From: an uncultured Clostridia bacterium | GTDB lineage: Bacteria; Bacillota; Clostridia; Oscillospirales; Oscillospiraceae | Assembly (NCBI GenBank): GCA_932222125.1 | Contig: CAKNZJ010000122.1 | Span: 173,686-237,685, forward strand | Length of the DNA: 64,000 nucleotides | Direction: 5' to 3' | Notes under the pieces: model-generated | The model's input: the letters and a program-made list of their open reading frames with translations, nothing else | Database searches by the model: none | What the model was told of the DNA's origin: nothing | Part shown: piece after piece, positions 50,861 to 58,277 of the stretch | Layout: every line of letters starts with the position of its first letter | Position numbering within the stretch: position 1 is the stretch's first letter | Position numbers and translations under genes: made by a program

Positions 50861-52753
50861 ATGAATTACGATGCCGGACAATTTGATATCGCGGTAATTG
50901 GAGCTGGTCACGCTGGAATTGAGGCGGCTTTGGCTGCCGCCCGGATGGGTCTGCGCACCGTGTGCTTTGCCATTAATTTGGACGCAGTGGGCAATATGCC
51001 CTGCAATCCAGCCATTGGGGGCACGGGAAAGGGGCAATTGGTTCGAGAGGTGGATGCGCTGGGGGGAGAGATGGGCCGGGCCGCTGACCGGGCCTGCATC
51101 CAATATCGGATGCTCAACCGGGGTAAGGGGCCCGCGGTGTGGTCTCTCCGGGCTCAGGCTGACCGCCGCCGCTATCAGCAGGTGATGAAGCACACCTTAG
51201 AGGAGCAGGAAAACCTGTGGGTAAAGCAGGCAGAGGTGGTAGAGCTCCTAACAGAGGGGGGACGGATCTCTGGGGTGCGCACTAGGACTGGGGCCATTTA
51301 TCAGGTGAAAGCGGCGGTGGTGGCCACGGGCACCTACCTGGGAGGCCGCACCATTATGGGGGAGGTGGAGTGCCAGTCCGGCCCTGACGGAATGGCCGCC
51401 GCCCTTTTTTTGACAGACAGCCTGACGGAGTTGGGTCTGTCTTTGCGGCGATTCAAGACAGGTACTCCGCCCAGGCTCAACCGGCGCAGCGTGGATTTTT
51501 CCAAACTAGAGCGTCAGGAAGGCGATCAGGATCCTGTGCCCTTCTCCTTCTCCACAGAAGCGCCGCTGGACAATCGCGCTGTGTGTTGGCTTACCTATAC
51601 CAATGAAGATACTCATCAGGTCATACGCGATAACCTTCACCGCTCCCCATTGTTTTCCGGGGCCATCCAGGGGGTAGGGCCCCGGTATTGCCCTTCCATT
51701 GAGGATAAGGTGGTGCGCTTTGCGGACAAGCCCAGACATCAGCTTTTTTTAGAGCCAATGGGGATGGATACGGAGGAGCTCTATTTGCAGGGATTTTCCT
51801 CTTCCTTGCCGGAGGAGGTGCAGGTGGCTATGCTCCATACCATACCGGGCTTGGAGCGGGCTGAGATAACCCGAGCGGCTTATGCCATCGAATACGACTG
51901 CGTGGACCCAACGGAGCTGCTGCCTACTTTAGAATACAAAAAGATAGAGGGGCTATATGGTGCGGGACAGTTCAACGGCTCGTCAGGATATGAGGAGGCC
52001 GCGGCTCAAGGACTGGTGGCGGGTATCAACGCCGCTTTGAAGGTAAAGGGAGATCCCCCCCTCATCCTCACCCGGGGGGATGGCTACATCGGAGTGCTCA
52101 TCGACGACCTGGTGACAAAGGGCACGGATGAACCGTATCGCATGATGACGTCACGAACGGAGTACCGGCTGATCCACCGCCAGGACAATGCCGATCAGCG
52201 GTTGACGGCGCTGGGATATCGGGTGGGGTTGGTGTCCCGGGAGCGTCTGGCAATGGTGGAGGCGAAGTACACTGCTGTGAAGCGGGAGATGGATCGGCTG
52301 GAACACACTGGAGCCCCCCCTTCCCCGCAGCTGGATGCCCTGCTGCGGAACAAGGGTGAGACTCCCTGTCCTCATGGAGTCCGGCTGGCCGATTTGCTGC
52401 GCAGACCGTCACTGCACTATGAGGATTTAGCTCCGTTTGATCCAGACGCACCTGCCCTTTCCCGGGAAATCACGGGGCAGGTGGAGATTTCAGTGAAATA
52501 TCAAGGGTATATTCAGCGCCAAAATCGGCAGGTGGAGGAGATGGCCAAGCTGGAAAGCCGTCCTCTTCCAGTTGGCATGGACTATCAATCCATCCAGGGG
52601 TTAAGGCTGGAGGCGAGGCAGAAGCTGGACAGAATCAGGCCGCTGAATCTGGGGCAGGCGGGCCGGGTGTCTGGGGTCAGTCCGGCAGATATCGCCGCGC
52701 TGATAATCTGGCTGGAAAACAGTCCTCAGGGGGAAAGGGAGTGTTCCAAGTGA
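50861..52753 (+). CDS. mnmG: tRNA uridine-34 carboxymethylaminomethyl enzyme MnmG
   Basis: MnmG with MnmE installs the cmnm5 group on U34 of several tRNAs, using FAD and folate. The 630 residues start with the dinucleotide fold VIGAGHAGIEAALAAARMG, then the GidA signatures GNMPCNPAIGGTGKG and FKTGTPPRL, and the C-terminal MnmE-binding domain. AAGGAAGG lies 10 bases upstream. mnmE is not in this window, and rsmG is far away, so the classic cluster is broken up. Confidence 0.96.
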   Translation: MNYDAGQFDIAVIGAGHAGIEAALAAARMGLRTVCFAINLDAVGNMPCNPAIGGTGKGQLVREVDALGGEMGRAADRACIQYRMLNRGKGPAVWSLRAQADRRRYQQVMKHTLEEQENLWVKQAEVVELLTEGGRISGVRTRTGAIYQVKAAVVATGTYLGGRTIMGEVECQSGPDGMAAALFLTDSLTELGLSLRRFKTGTPPRLNRRSVDFSKLERQEGDQDPVPFSFSTEAPLDNRAVCWLTYTNEDTHQVIRDNLHRSPLFSGAIQGVGPRYCPSIEDKVVRFADKPRHQLFLEPMGMDTEELYLQGFSSSLPEEVQVAMLHTIPGLERAEITRAAYAIEYDCVDPTELLPTLEYKKIEGLYGAGQFNGSSGYEEAAAQGLVAGINAALKVKGDPPLILTRGDGYIGVLIDDLVTKGTDEPYRMMTSRTEYRLIHRQDNADQRLTALGYRVGLVSRERLAMVEAKYTAVKREMDRLEHTGAPPSPQLDALLRNKGETPCPHGVRLADLLRRPSLHYEDLAPFDPDAPALSREITGQVEISVKYQGYIQRQNRQVEEMAKLESRPLPVGMDYQSIQGLRLEARQKLDRIRPLNLGQAGRVSGVSPADIAALIIWLENSPQGERECSK

Positions 52754-54093
52754 AGGTGACCTTAGCCATCCTGGTCTGTAAAATGTTGCGTTTTGTGGGC
52801 AAGTTGCTGGGTAAGGGCAGCTCTCTGCCGGGACAGATCGCATTGAAACTGTGCCCTGATGTGCTGGGACGGATGAAGCTGCCGCCCTATATCATTGCCG
52901 TCACCGGATCAAATGGCAAGACCTCCACAGTGGAGATGGCTGCTGCCATTCTGGCCGCTGACGGACGTCAGGTGGTATATAACAAGGAGGGTTCCAACCA
53001 AATTGAGGGGGTGGCCACCCTGCTGTTAGCCAACTGTTCCCTGCGGGGGCGGGTTCGTGGGGATGTGCTGCTGCTGGAGAGCGATGAGCGGTATGTCAGG
53101 CACATCTTCCGGTGGTTTTGCCCCACCCATCTGGTGATTACAAACCTCTACCGGGACCAGCTTACCCGCAATGGACACCCAGAGTGGGTGTACCAGGCCA
53201 TCTTGCCAGCCATCCGGCCGGAGACCACATTGGTGCTCAATGCCGACGACCCCCTGGTGTCCCGCTTTGCTCAGGGACATGCCCCAGAGCGGGTCAAGTG
53301 GTTTGGGCTGGAGGAAAGTGCCGCCAGCACCAAGGAACACTATGGGGTATATCACGATGGCGCCAGATGCCCAGTGTGCCACGGTCGGATGACGTACTCC
53401 TGTTATCACTATGCCCACATTGGCCACTATACTTGTGAGGGCTGTGGGCACAGCCGGCACGCGCCAGACTTTGCCGGCACCTCGTTGGACCTGGAGCGGG
53501 GTAAGCTGACCATCAATGGGGGCACAGAGGTGGAGCTGGCCTTCCGAAGTATCTATAACGTGTACAATATTCTGGTGGCCTGGTCGGTGTGCGCCCTGTG
53601 CGGAGTGGGGTGGGAGGTCATGGCCGGAGTCATCAACAACTATATTCTCAAAAACGGCCGGATGGTCACCTTCCGCCTGGGCGGGCACAGGGGGACGTTG
53701 CTCACCTCAAAGCATGAAAATTCAGTAGCCTATGACACCAATTTGGCCTATATCCAGGGGCTGGGCCAACCGTGTGAGGTCATGGTCATTGTGGATTCCA
53801 TCAGCCGGAAGTATTTTACCGGGGAGACCAGCTGGCTGTGGGACATCGACTTTGACCGGCTGGCCGCACCCCATGTGGAGAGGGTGTGGCTGTGCGGCAG
53901 ATATGTGAATGACTTGGCCATGCGGCTGGACTATTCGGCGGTCCCGGGGGACAGGATAGTGCTGGTGGAGAGCATCCACCAGGCGGCGGCAGCCCTGAGG
54001 GAAGGGGGAGAGCTTCCCGTATATGTAGTGACCTGTTTTTCCGACCGAGATAAGCTGCTGGTCCACACCCAACTGGAGCAGGGGGAGGGATGA
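52750..54093 (+). CDS. murT: Lipid II isoglutaminyl synthase, MurT subunit
   Basis: MurT activates the D-Glu alpha-carboxyl of lipid II with ATP so that GatD-derived ammonia makes D-isoglutamine. The 447-residue Mur-ligase fold has P-loop TGSNGKTSTVEMA, a Cys4 zinc ribbon (CPVC about residue 210, CEGC about 231) characteristic of MurT, and the DUF1727 C-terminal domain. A GTG at 52750 overlaps the mnmG stop (GTGA); a GTG at 52741 is the alternative. The partner gatD follows after one base. Confidence 0.93.
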   Translation: MKVTLAILVCKMLRFVGKLLGKGSSLPGQIALKLCPDVLGRMKLPPYIIAVTGSNGKTSTVEMAAAILAADGRQVVYNKEGSNQIEGVATLLLANCSLRGRVRGDVLLLESDERYVRHIFRWFCPTHLVITNLYRDQLTRNGHPEWVYQAILPAIRPETTLVLNADDPLVSRFAQGHAPERVKWFGLEESAASTKEHYGVYHDGARCPVCHGRMTYSCYHYAHIGHYTCEGCGHSRHAPDFAGTSLDLERGKLTINGGTEVELAFRSIYNVYNILVAWSVCALCGVGWEVMAGVINNYILKNGRMVTFRLGGHRGTLLTSKHENSVAYDTNLAYIQGLGQPCEVMVIVDSISRKYFTGETSWLWDIDFDRLAAPHVERVWLCGRYVNDLAMRLDYSAVPGDRIVLVESIHQAAAALREGGELPVYVVTCFSDRDKLLVHTQLEQGEG

Positions 54094-54094
54094 T

Positions 54095-54826
54095 ATGGAA
54101 TTGACAATGCTGCATCTTTATCCGGATGCCATGTCTTTGTATGGGGACTATGCCAACCTTTGCGTCCTCCGGCGGCACCTGGAGGCGGCGGGAGTGGCGG
54201 TGACGGTGGACAGTGCCTTGTTTGAGGAGGCGCCGGATATGCAAGGTGCGGACTTCATCTATATGGGCGCGGGAACGGAGCACAGCCAAAAGGCGGCGCT
54301 CACAGCGCTGACCCCCTATAAAGAGGCATTTCAAGAGGCGGCAAACGGCGGCGCCGTGGTGCTGTTCACAGGAAATGCCATGGAACTGCTAGGGAGGTCA
54401 GTCACCGATGCAGAGGGAAAGGTATGGCCGGGGTTGGCGCTGGCGGACTTTGCCACCGTAGAGACAGAGCGGCGGACTCCGGAGGATGTGATCGCATACA
54501 CCGCCCTGTGGGACAGCCCGGTGGTAGGGTTCATGAACAAGTGCTCCGTGACAAAGGGGGTGACCACACCCCTGTTTGAAAAACTGTCCATGGGTTTTGG
54601 AAACGAGGGGGAGAAGGGCCCGGAGGGATATGTATCCGGAAACATGTTCGCCACCCATCTCACTGGCCCGGTGCTAGTCAAGAATCCGGACTTTACGGGG
54701 CTTTTGATGCGCCGTATATTTGCCGCCAAGGGCTGGGAGCTGGCTGAACCCCTGCCTATTCTGCCCTACGAGCGGGAGGCGTATGAGGTGACGCTAAGGG
54801 AGTTGACAGCCAGACTTGGAAGCTAA
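54095..54826 (+). CDS. gatD: GatD-like glutamine amidotransferase, apparently without catalytic Cys/His
   Basis: This 243-residue protein is in the GatD position and has its opening (MELTMLHLYPDAMSLYGDYANL, cf. LNLYSDIGN in S. aureus). GatD normally frees ammonia from glutamine for MurT, using Cys94 in ICGGYQ and His189 in YLHGP. Here the nucleophile loop reads LFTGNAMELLG (residues 90-100, no Cys) and the His loop reads HLTGPVL. So the glutaminase seems dead while the fold and operon are kept. It may be a structural partner, with MurT using free ammonia, or a relocated active site. Confidence 0.82.
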   Translation: MELTMLHLYPDAMSLYGDYANLCVLRRHLEAAGVAVTVDSALFEEAPDMQGADFIYMGAGTEHSQKAALTALTPYKEAFQEAANGGAVVLFTGNAMELLGRSVTDAEGKVWPGLALADFATVETERRTPEDVIAYTALWDSPVVGFMNKCSVTKGVTTPLFEKLSMGFGNEGEKGPEGYVSGNMFATHLTGPVLVKNPDFTGLLMRRIFAAKGWELAEPLPILPYEREAYEVTLRELTARLGS

Positions 54827-54958
54827 AAACCACTTGGAAACTCCAATGTTACATTTTGCAATGGAAAAGCGCTGGTCAAATCACCAGACTTTGGTATATT
54901 GGGAGTATCCAAGGGAGAGCGCCAGCTTCTGGTCTCCCCATCCAAACGAGGTGAGTTC

Positions 54959-55411
54959 ATGAGTTTAGGAAACAAACTGGCGGAGGCCAGACGGGCCAAA
55001 AACCTGACCCAGGAACAGCTTGCGCAGCAGCTTGGCGTGACCAGACAGGCGGTGAGCCGCTGGGAGTCGGATGCAGCTTATCCTGAGACGGATAAGATCG
55101 TGCGCATGGCTCAACTGCTGGAGGTGAGTTGTGACTACCTTCTACAGGACGGTGTAGACAAAAGGGGGTGTCCGGTGGCATCCACGGTGACCCGGCTGCT
55201 GCGGCAGGCCCAGGGAAGAAAGGTCAAGCTGACCTTTTATGAGGATGAGGCTATGCCCGTTGCCCATGACTGGTGCGTCATCCGGGACTTTGATGGCAGT
55301 TGGGCCAATGTAGAGGTAGTGATCAACAGGTATAAGACAGAGAAAAATTCGGTGAGGATCATCCCTTTGTCCGCCATCAGCACGATCACCTTCCTGAAAG
55401 GGGAGGAGTGA
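54959..55411 (+). CDS. XRE-family regulator with C-terminal extra domain
   Basis: This 150-residue protein has an N-terminal Cro/C1 helix-turn-helix (NLTQEQLAQQLGVTRQAVSRWES..YPETDKIVRMAQLL). From about 70 to 150 comes a separate beta-rich domain of unknown function (KVKLTFYEDEA..., IIPLSAISTITFL). GAGGTG precedes the ATG at 54959; a TTG at 54899 is unlikely. It is 4 bases before a small membrane protein whose C-terminus looks alike (LIRLESVQQIKVK), so both may share a ligand domain. Confidence 0.78.
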   Translation: MSLGNKLAEARRAKNLTQEQLAQQLGVTRQAVSRWESDAAYPETDKIVRMAQLLEVSCDYLLQDGVDKRGCPVASTVTRLLRQAQGRKVKLTFYEDEAMPVAHDWCVIRDFDGSWANVEVVINRYKTEKNSVRIIPLSAISTITFLKGEE

Positions 55412-55415
55412 TCAC

Positions 55416-55730
55416 ATGGAGGTCTTTGGCATTTTTTCTTTTATCATGGGTATTATCCTGATGGGGAAGGTAAAGCGGCTAGAGCGCATTCTACGGGAGA
55501 ACGGCATCCGGGCCCGAGGGATGGAAGGCTTGGGTGATCAGATGAGAAAACAGGTGGGCCAAATCGTCCTGCTCACGCTGGAGACCAGTGATGGAGATAT
55601 CATGGGCAAGGAGTGCAAAATACTGGATGCTGACGAGGCTTGGGTGCTGGTACTGGTAAACGAGGGGAAATGGAACCAGTGCGAAAAGTTGATCCGGCTA
55701 GAGAGTGTGCAACAAATCAAAGTCAAATGA
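55416..55730 (+). CDS. Small membrane-anchored partner of the XRE regulator
   Basis: This 104-residue protein is unrecognised. Residues 1-17 form a short hydrophobic anchor (MEVFGIFSFIMGIILMG), then a basic helix, then a beta-rich domain (GQIVLLTLETSDGDIMG, ending LESVQQIKVK). Its spacing of 4 bases from the regulator and 10 bases to prmA suggests one transcript. It may sequester or sense for the regulator; inference only. Confidence 0.6.
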   Translation: MEVFGIFSFIMGIILMGKVKRLERILRENGIRARGMEGLGDQMRKQVGQIVLLTLETSDGDIMGKECKILDADEAWVLVLVNEGKWNQCEKLIRLESVQQIKVK

Positions 55731-55740
55731 GGGGATAAGT

Positions 55741-56685
55741 ATGAGTGAACAGTGGCTAGAGGTCACCCTCCCTATCCCGGCGGGGGACCTGAACCAGGTG
55801 TGTGATACCCTCACTGCAAATGGCATGGTTGGTCTGGTGGTGGAGGAAGAGGAGGATTTTCTTCATTTCCTGAAGCAGAACCGCCAATACTGGGACTATG
55901 TGGATGAGGAGTTGGCCAGATCCATGAAGGGGGCCAGCTGTGTGAAGTTTTATGTCCCAGACAATGGGGAAGGACAGGCCCTGCTGCGTCGGTCTTTACG
56001 CGGACTGGAGCAGTATGAGCCACAGACTGCCTCTATCCGGGAGGAGGATTGGGCCACCTCGTGGCAAAAATATTACCAGCCCATTTCGGTTGGCAAGAAG
56101 CTGTACATTGTGCCGGAATGGATGCGTGATCAGAGTGTGCCGGAGGGGCGTGTGCCCTTGTACTTAAACCCCGGGCTCACCTTTGGCACCGGCTCCCATC
56201 CCACCACTCAGCTTTGCCTGGAACTGCTGGAGGAGGCAGTACAGCCCGGCGATGGGGTGCTGGACTTAGGGTGCGGCTCTGGGATATTGGCCATCGCCGC
56301 TCTAACCCTGGGGGCAAGCCATGTCATGGGAGTGGATATTGACTCGAAGGCGGCGGATGTGGCATATAAAAATGCCGGGATGAACGGCATCGGGCGGAAC
56401 CGGTTTGATGTGGCAGTGGGGAATGTGCTGTGTGACCAGAGGCTGTTTGCCCAGTTGCAGGCAGCCGGTAGCCGGGTGGTGTTAGCCAATATTGTGGCTG
56501 ACGTCATCATTCCACTGTCGGCGGTAGCAGGTGCGCTGATGGCAGGGGATGGAGTGTTTTTGTGTTCCGGAATCATTGATCAGAGGGAGGATGAGGTGGC
56601 GGCGGCCATTGAGAAAAATGGCCTTACCATCACAAAGCGGCTGGCCAAAGCCGGATGGGTCGCCTTCCAGGCAGGGCGGGGATAG
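55741..56685 (+). CDS. prmA: Ribosomal protein L11 methyltransferase PrmA
   Basis: PrmA trimethylates several amino groups of L11. The 314 residues show the N-terminal substrate-recognition domain and the SAM fold VLDLGCGSGILAIAALTLGA, preceded by the conserved NPGLTFGTGSHPTTQLCLE. The NPPY-like position reads NIVADVI, normal for PrmA. AGGGGATAAGT precedes the start. Confidence 0.94.
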   Translation: MSEQWLEVTLPIPAGDLNQVCDTLTANGMVGLVVEEEEDFLHFLKQNRQYWDYVDEELARSMKGASCVKFYVPDNGEGQALLRRSLRGLEQYEPQTASIREEDWATSWQKYYQPISVGKKLYIVPEWMRDQSVPEGRVPLYLNPGLTFGTGSHPTTQLCLELLEEAVQPGDGVLDLGCGSGILAIAALTLGASHVMGVDIDSKAADVAYKNAGMNGIGRNRFDVAVGNVLCDQRLFAQLQAAGSRVVLANIVADVIIPLSAVAGALMAGDGVFLCSGIIDQREDEVAAAIEKNGLTITKRLAKAGWVAFQAGRG

Positions 56686-56717
56686 AAGTTGGCTGCCAAG
56701 GATGAGATGGGGGGCAC

Positions 56718-56746
56718 TTGTAACCAGGCAAAAAAAGTGATATGAT
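56718..56746 (+). promoter_or_regulatory. Promoter of ptb
   Basis: TTGTAA and TATGAT with a 17-base spacer, about 80 bases before the start codon. Confidence 0.65.
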
Positions 56747-56826
56747 ATATTTATGGGTAAAATCTGGGATACCAGGGGTTTGCTGGCAGAGCCCTTTAAG
56801 ATTAAAATAATGAGGAGAGAGCAGAT

Positions 56827-57741
56827 ATGGCAATTAAAAATTTCCAGCAGATCATCGACCGGGCAAAGCGGGCTGAAAAGCCAAGCCGGGTGGTGATTGC
56901 CGGTGCAGATGCAGAAAATATTTTACTGGGCGCCTTTGAGGCCCAGGCGGCTGGATTTGTGGAGCTAGTCTTAGTGGGGGATACCGACAAGATTATGCAG
57001 ATGCTGGGGGCGCTAGGGTTAAAGGCCGGGAATTATCGTCTGGTAAGCACACAGCCCGGAGAGAATGTCACCCAGAGAGCCATCGAAGTAATCAATCGGG
57101 GCGAAGGAGATATTTTGATGCGGGGAAACGTTCAGACCCGGGAATTTCTCATGCCCCTGCTGGATCGGAAAAACGGTCTGCGCACCAACCGTTTGATGAC
57201 CCATATCGACCTGGTATCTATGCCTGAGTACCCAAAGATCATCGCCATTGGCGATGTCACCATCACCATTGAGCCCACTCCGGCGCAGAAGAAGGACATC
57301 ATCAATAACATGGTGGACACTCTGCGGTATGTGGAGGATGAGCGGCCCAATATCGCCCTGCTGGCGCTGGTGGAGAAGCCCAGCTTCCACATGAAGGATA
57401 CCATTGAGGCCCAGGATTTGGTGCGGGAGCACCAGCAGAAACCCATTGCTGAGTGCAATTTGGTGGGCCCCATTGCCTATGATCTGATTTTGTCCAAGGA
57501 GGCTGCCCGCCTGAAGGGCTATGACAACGAACTGTGCGGCGACTTCGATGGTATTGTGGCCCCCTCCCTGCTGGCGGGCAATCTGATCGTCAAGTGCTGG
57601 CAGACCCACACCAGCGCCCAAACCTGCGGCATTATCGTGGGTGCCAAAATCCCTGTGGCCATCACGTCTCGCAGCGACGATAAGGATGTGGCGTTCCGCT
57701 CTCTGGCCTTCTGCTGTGTGCTGCCTAGGGAAATAGACTGA
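56827..57741 (+). CDS. ptb: Phosphate butyryltransferase
   Basis: Ptb converts butyryl-CoA and phosphate to butyryl-phosphate and CoA, the first half of the kinase route to butyrate. The 304-residue protein belongs to the PTA/PTB family (LLGAFEAQAAGFVELVLVGD, GDILMRGNVQTREF, IVAPSLLAGNLIVK). Length and the ITSRSDDKDVAFRSLAF ending favour Ptb over Pta. Butyrate kinase usually follows ptb but is absent here. A terminator ends the unit. Confidence 0.88.
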   Translation: MAIKNFQQIIDRAKRAEKPSRVVIAGADAENILLGAFEAQAAGFVELVLVGDTDKIMQMLGALGLKAGNYRLVSTQPGENVTQRAIEVINRGEGDILMRGNVQTREFLMPLLDRKNGLRTNRLMTHIDLVSMPEYPKIIAIGDVTITIEPTPAQKKDIINNMVDTLRYVEDERPNIALLALVEKPSFHMKDTIEAQDLVREHQQKPIAECNLVGPIAYDLILSKEAARLKGYDNELCGDFDGIVAPSLLAGNLIVKCWQTHTSAQTCGIIVGAKIPVAITSRSDDKDVAFRSLAFCCVLPREID

Positions 57742-57764
57742 GCCAGACTTCAGGACAAGGAAAC

Positions 57765-57800
57765 AAAACCGGGGGACACCCTAAGCGTCCCCCGGTTTTG
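57765..57800 (+). terminator. Terminator after ptb
   Basis: A 13-bp stem AAAACCGGGGGAC with GTCCCCCGGTTTT around a 9-base loop. The outer TTTTG arm gives a short T-tract. Confidence 0.8.
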
Positions 57801-57881
57801 TCCTGCACGAAACGGGGCTTTTGCCTAGGGTTTTTACCGAAGGCACTGATATTGTTAGACAGGAACTTCCCGGGAAAGCAG

Positions 57882-57910
57882 TTGACAAATTCGCAGTTTC
57901 CAGATAAGAT
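57882..57910 (+). promoter_or_regulatory. Promoter of the ileS T-box leader
   Basis: TTGACA and TAAGAT with a 17-base spacer, followed by about 360 bases of leader. Confidence 0.8.
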
Positions 57911-57914
57911 AATA

Positions 57915-58215
57915 TCCATCTAAAAGCGGCCGGTCGGCCGTTATAATGAATGGTGGATAGACAGGCTTTGATCAGGACCAGTACCCAGGCCAAGACCCTT
58001 TTAGAGAGCTGCTCATATGGTGGAAGAGCGGCAGGGCGTACCTGAGGAATATCCCCTGTGAGCCGCGGACCAAACGCCAAGCGGCAAGTAGGCTCCGCCG
58101 GGAGTTCCCGTTACAGGACAATCAAGGGGCTAGACTGCGTCTGGCAACGAGAGTGGTACCGCAGAGGCCAAATGCGCCTTTGTCTCTCAGGTGAGGGGCA
58201 AAGGCGCATTTTTGT
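57915..58215 (+). promoter_or_regulatory. T-box riboswitch controlling ileS
   Basis: The leader carries the T-box core GAGTGGTACCGC (58151-58162), ahead of a terminator whose 13-bp stem (58170-58182 with 58199-58211) ends in a T-run. AGAGAGCTGC (near 58003) and further helices match T-box stem regions. Uncharged tRNA-Ile would pair with the T-box bulge and favour the antiterminator. GAATATCCC near 58042 could present an AUC specifier codon, which is my guess. The downstream ileS gene agrees. Confidence 0.88.
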
Positions 58216-58277
58216 TAGTTGTCCCCGCCGCTGCCCCATAAAGAAGTGGAAAACATTCATACAGGAGGAATTTAACT

